Shown: piece by piece, positions 32,401 to 36,990 of the stretch
Position numbering within the stretch: the first letter of the stretch is position 1
Layout: the number at the start of each line of letters is the position of its first letter
DNA from: Rhizophlyctis rosea
Lineage: Eukaryota > Chytridiomycota > Chytridiomycetes > Rhizophlyctidales > Rhizophlyctidaceae
DNA: 36,990 bases
Assembly: GCA_027596075.1 (NCBI GenBank)
Contig: JADGJC010000236.1
Coordinates: 28,803 to 65,792, forward strand
Direction: 5' to 3'
Translations under genes and position numbers: made by a program
The notes under the pieces: generated by a model
The model's database searches: none
Told to the model about the DNA's origin: nothing
The model's input: only the letters and a program-made list of their open reading frames with translations

Positions 32401-35400
32401 ATGGGTCAAAACTGAGGCCAAAGTGCTGTCGTAAGGCACAAAATTGACGTATCGGGGCTTTCTTTTTGGGGTAGCGGTACAACATCCCGCTTGTGGTATT
32501 GACCGACGACAATCAAACTTAAAAGTGGTCGACATTTAACTGGGAACTGCCGACTGTTAGTGATAAAACATTCCTAATGACCAAACCAGCCTGAAACTGG
32601 CGGGTGCATTGCTACATGATCCGTGTTGACTGCAGCGTTGATCGCTCGGTGCGACTGGATCAGAATCACCACGGAAAAAAAAAACCCCCCTACCGCAACA
32701 TATTGTGACACGAAAGGCGTTACCCATCCATGTTGCTTGGGTCCAGTTACATGAACGAATCATTGAGGACGGTATTAAACGTCCATCTGTTATCCTCATC
32801 CCTGTCAGACTACTAAAATCGCTCTTTTCTCTGGAAGTTTATGCTTGCGCGGCACTCCACGAAAGATTCAAGGAATCCGTCAGCAAGTTCAAAACCAAAC
32901 TTTTGCATGGACTTACGATTGCAAAGTAGTTGCTCTTGGTTTTTATTGCTGCATCTGGCACACCTAACCGACAAGATACGGTGTATGGTGTTGCAATATC
33001 CCGTGTACTCCAGAGAGCGCGACATTTGACGCGAGGAGAAAGTGTTGGTATGCAACGTGGTGGAAAGAAATACGATGCGTCTTGGGTATTCGACTGCCTT
33101 CTGTTCCATTGGTAACATAGAGGCAAACGTTGAGGAACGGATGTATTCCTTGTACTTCCTTCTCTTTGCCTTACTGTTACGCTGTACTCTCATCTGCCAA
33201 TTCTCCCCTGAGTCGAGTGGTTGTACATATCCTCATCTACTGTGCAAAAGGAGATGGAACCATAGAATCATCCCCCGGACACTTCGGTAGGGTGCAGAGT
33301 TTACCGGCATCAGGAAATGCTTCCATTGCACGATTATTTTTAACGTTTTGAACCATCATGATGATCACCCACATACTGGAAGCCACGTCTTTTCCTTCCG
33401 AGAAGTGCTCTCCCGGCCATCTTCGGTGACTTCGGATTTGTTGGTCTGCACCGTGCAGCTATGAACTGCCCTGCAGTGGATCTGCCAAGGACGAAGCTTG
33501 GACTGGCGGCATGAAGGCTAAGGTTGACGTCCATAGTTTGCAATCTTGACGAAAGTCAGTTTGTGATTTTGCCTCCTTTCGTGCAACTTTTTTTGCTACG
33601 AGCTATTCAACATCCAGTTGCGGAATTATCGATGCTGGGTCGTACGTGTGGAGAAGATTTAAGTGATTTGAAATGCATGTCTAGCTTTTAGCAGTGTCAC
33701 GGCCTGCGCTCGGCATCCTGGCGACAGTGTCGTCGAATGATTGCAGCGACGATTTTTGATCAGCCTGTAATGACTTCGAACGATCAACTCCTTTGGCCGG
33801 GGACCACAGTGGTCAACTTGTTGGAGTGCAAAAAGTGCAAAATGCGACCCGTTCTTGATGCCAGACGTATGGGCCACATCGTTCTGGTCTAATGAAGCGT
33901 ACAATGATCTTTTCCGCCTTTTTGAGGCCTTACAGCATCCTTCCGGCACTCTCGAATTTGTTTGCATAATCATGATATTTCTTAGATAAGTCAATCGATA
34001 TCAAGGTCATGCAGGTGCGGGTCCTACCCTGTTCCGGCTAGGTCACCCATAAAAGATAAGCCCACGCTCCCGAACCATTTTTGCGGTTTTGTGCACCTCT
34101 CATTTGACGCACACGACGCAATCAAGGCGTCAAGGTTATCGCTTGCTTCTGTCCAATCGCTAATAGTCCAGCATCACCTCCATCCGAAACCGTTCCTCGC
34201 CAACAGGACAGATATAGAGGTTCAAGGTGATTGGCCTGTACCGTGTGGCCGGAAAATTCATTTCTGAGTTTCATTTGTATCCATATCGAGTCTACTGTAT
34301 GGTTGGAAGGTTCCGATTTTTTGGTCGGACCTTGGTCTCCGAGGTCCGGAATGATGCGTCGCAACTCTGTGCGCCTACTGTTCAATCAAAGCCAGAGTGA
34401 TGGTCAACTGTCATTTCTAATGTGATTTGTAAGAGGACCTCGCCGGGAGAAAAGAGAAACCAAAACACGCCACAGATACCGTAAGCAAGGTTCATAAGCA
34501 TTGCCGTTGCCGAGACTCATTGCGATGATGCTGAGCTGCTTGCACGTTGAATCCCTTTTGCAATGCTTATGTTTCGATGGTTGGCTACTCGGAAGCAGGT
34601 GACAATGCAAGGGCAATGGTAAAAAAAAACCTCGATGGCATCAAATACCTTAGAAGCAAGCAGTCATGTCTAACCTCATTGTCCATTGACATGCTATGAA
34701 ATGGTCTGCTTTGTCGGTGAGGGATGGGGTAAGGGAATTTCGACTCCAGTCGATATTCAACTTACAGATTTCCGTTGACACCATTGGGATTCATATTCCC
34801 GTTCTTTTCCACAGAGAACGCCTCCACGGTGAAAATAATCCGTCTTTGCTTGACGGACGATCACGTGATATAATAATCAATAGTGCCGTACAAATTTCTT
34901 TCTACCCGTGCTCAACGTTGTAGTGGACCAAGCAAAGTGAGCATCTCCCCCCGATGAACGTCACTCATTCATGAGTCTCGTCGCGAGCGCCCTTGCGTTG
35001 TCGACTGTATATACCAGAATGATTCGGAGTGGTGCTTCCATGCGGTGGCGATCAACCTTTGACCAACCCAGACGGAGAAGTTTTACAGTTACAATTTGGT
35101 ACAAGCGTGCATTCTTATTAGTAGGACCCTGGCAGTTCAGAGGGAGCAGTGCCACTGAGAGATCCGGCCGATTTTGGGGTTGATGTGCGCCGTAGGAGCA
35201 CGAGAGGTATTCCACGCTGACCGGACTGAATTTCTTGAATTACTCGGATCCGGAAAGTCTGAAGAACACAAAAAGCAAAAGAGCTCCGATACAGTATTTC
35301 TGGCAAGGTGTCTTCAAGGCGAACAATTGATGCCGGCGGTGCATAGTCAACATCATCGTAAACCATATGCCGCCATTTGGTAAAGCTACTTTGATTTAGT

Positions 35401-36484
35401 ATTGACGCATTCCCCTGCACATAAGATCTGCCGTTGAAACAGACATCAGCAAGGTGCATTCCGCCACGTCCCATCCTGTGTGACGTACATGGAGATTTTG
35501 TAACAGCTTACATTGATTCTTTTGCACTTGATGACTTCGTTTCATAGGGAAGTTGAACGCTTTGGGAAATCACAAAAAGTACGACATCACCGTACGCCGG
35601 TAACGGAAGTCCGACAATGATACAGGAGCAACAGCTTTAGTAGAGTTTGGAACCGTTCAGTCAAACATGGCGTAATCGACTTTCAACCTTCGGCAGCCCG
35701 AAGCTTTCGGACACCTAAAAGCGGCGTGTGGCAAAAAAGGGTGCAGTCCAGCTCGATGAACCTGACATGCGTCCTAGACGCATTGAGGTTGCATAGCAGC
35801 CTTTGTGCAGCTTGACTTCATTAGCATTTGTTGACAAACTTGCTGTGTAGTCGCAAACTTGGTTGCACGCGTTTATTACAGTGTCGTCCCTCCTACTCGC
35901 AAGATCACCCATCAACGGCGCTAAATTCCGCAATGTCCCCAACCTACGGCTCATCTGCCCATGCCAGCATGGAGAAAGTCAATGTATGTTTGAGCCGCGT
36001 TGGTTTTTCTTTTGGCACGATCCGTACAAGGAGTGTCGTGGTGAAGCGCTCTGTCTTGGGGTTCCTTGAGTATATTTGCAAGATATTACGTCAAGTCAAA
36101 ACTCGTCAACATGTACAGAAGAGTTCAGAAGCTCATAACGTCTTGGTGCCTCGTGTTCTTTTTGGTGTATCCTTGAAGTCTGGAATGACTTCAGATGTGG
36201 GGTAGGTGGGGAGAGCATCCAATGGAAGGGAGATTTCGACAGGTCGCAGCAGTCGTTTAGGCTTGAGCATTCAATTGATGAGGTGTGAGTTTTGCTACTG
36301 CCAAATCTCGATATGGTGCTTGGAAACAGCGTGACTAACTGTGACTACAAGATTGACAGATTTCCCAACTGGTGGAAAGCCATGCGGCGCTGAAGATGTA
36401 ATTGCTGTGTTGTACTACATACAATGATCTTCCAATTCATAAAGTGGGCGATTCGCAGTTGATGCTCGACTACATATGTTATGT

Positions 36485-36974
36485 TTAAGATTTGTTCCCA
36501 GTCCGCGCATCCACAGTCTCCTGGGCCGTTTCCGACCATTGCTCTGCGGCCTTCTGGTACCATTCTTCAACTACTAGGACGTCCTTTGCACCACTCCCAT
36601 ATTAACTATAACACCATCTTTGAAGCATTGATGTAATCTTCGCAGCCCTTTGTATGGGCAGGTGATGCAACGCTGCCCAACATACCAACATCATGGCGCA
36701 CTTGGCACGGCCGAAGAGTTTGCCCATTTGCTGCTACCATTGTATACCACCTCATCGCCGTGCTCATATCGAGTTCCCAAAAGTACCCCCTCTCATATCC
36801 CCTTCCATCCCGGTCTCCCTGATCTGCGGCCTTGCGATACCAATGACGACTTTGAACTGCGTTTGGTTCCGCACCGTAGCTGTGCTCATAATACCAGCCT
36901 ACGAGATATTGCGCGCATTGCGCGTCCCTTTTCCGCCGCCATCTGGAATCAGTGATGAGCTTTGTTATGATTTA
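36485..36974 (-). pseudogene. Broken Sel1-like-repeat protein gene
   Basis: On the minus strand, 36971 down to 36609 reads AQYLVGWYYEHSYG, then HWYRKAADQGD, then AMRWYTMVAANGQ. These are clear Sel1-like repeat cores (A-x-x-x-L-G-x-x-Y-x-x-G and A-x-x-W-Y-x-K-A-A-x-x-G). A second frame holds QRWCYS, an in-frame TAA at about 36602-36604, and then YGSGAKDVLVVEEWYQKAAEQ down to TAA 36485. At the upstream end the frame also changes: AAEKG (frame of the ATG at ~36941) continues as DAQ in the next frame. Sel1-like repeats form alpha-alpha solenoids used as scaffolds, for example in chitin synthase activation and ERAD. At least two frameshifts and one nonsense codon argue for a pseudogene; no introns explain them. 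The gene may continue beyond 36990. Confidence 0.62.
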
Positions 36975-36990
36975 CCAGAGCTCCAACTCC

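Larger units (their letters stand above)
24543..36484. other. 12-kb stretch with no intact gene
   Basis: No frame exceeds 141 codons and none shows a family I can name. Open, protein-like runs occur at 24584-24940 (minus), 29816-30157 (minus), 33700-33895 (plus), 34122-34385 (minus) and 34961-35474 (minus), but on many of them both strands are open and no motif is decisive. Apart from the tandem repeat and possible exon listed separately, I see no tRNA, no long repeat, no terminal inverted repeats and no reverse-transcriptase, integrase or transposase signature. Given the relics at both ends, decayed coding DNA is likely. Confidence 0.45.

Noticed and set aside
34310..35190. Minus-strand frames near 34.3 and 35.15 kb both containing QGPTxK after a short similar run
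   Set aside because: DNA similarity is limited to about nine consecutive bases and alignment needs gaps, so duplication is not supported.

Overview
The window looks like nuclear DNA of a flagellated (zoosporic, chytrid-like) fungus. This rests on three things. First, one 13.3-kb gene with seven GT-AG introns; six of these are only 56-95 nt, and several have fungal-type CTAAC/CTAAT/CTGAC branch sites close to the acceptor. Second, the spliced product of that gene is a giant ASH/MSP-repeat protein of the HYDIN/CFAP type, a class tied to motile axonemes. Third, there is a small fungal-style pre-pro-peptide with a signal sequence and a dibasic (Kex2-type) site. The 4,132-codon frame reads with the standard genetic code. 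The taxon is an inference, since no rRNA or marker gene is present.

Layout. Bases 1-110 are an abrupt GC-rich, C-homopolymer stretch that looks like a contig-end artefact. A minus-strand gene (890-1183) encodes a 97-residue secreted cysteine-rich peptide, with a TATA box at 1311-1318. From about 1.3 to 10.5 kb I see no intact gene. This stretch holds short degenerate coding traces (a TPR-like fragment near 2.96-3.09 kb and a C2H2-finger-like fragment near 9.19-9.34 kb) and a diverged direct-repeat pair at 7.34 and 8.61 kb. The large gene runs from 10577 to 23911 on the plus strand in eight exons. Just beyond its stop, in convergent orientation, lies a frameshifted OTU-protease-like relic (24070-24511, minus). 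From 24.5 to 36.5 kb there is again no intact gene, only small tandem repeats and one possible orphan exon. The right edge (36485-36974, minus) holds a broken Sel1-like-repeat gene with at least two frame changes and a nonsense codon.

How it fits together. Only two genes look intact, and nothing suggests that they work together. The giant protein has a predicted helical N-terminal third, about two dozen ASH-type beta-sandwich repeats, and a disordered C-terminal tail with seven tandem 12-residue units, each carrying a basic-x-x-Ser/Thr motif. A structural role in the flagellar axoneme or basal body is the natural reading. The flanks look like a graveyard of short decayed gene copies. The most striking feature of the DNA itself is alternation of nearly G-free and nearly C-free blocks in the first 3 kb of the large gene, which continues across exon-intron borders.
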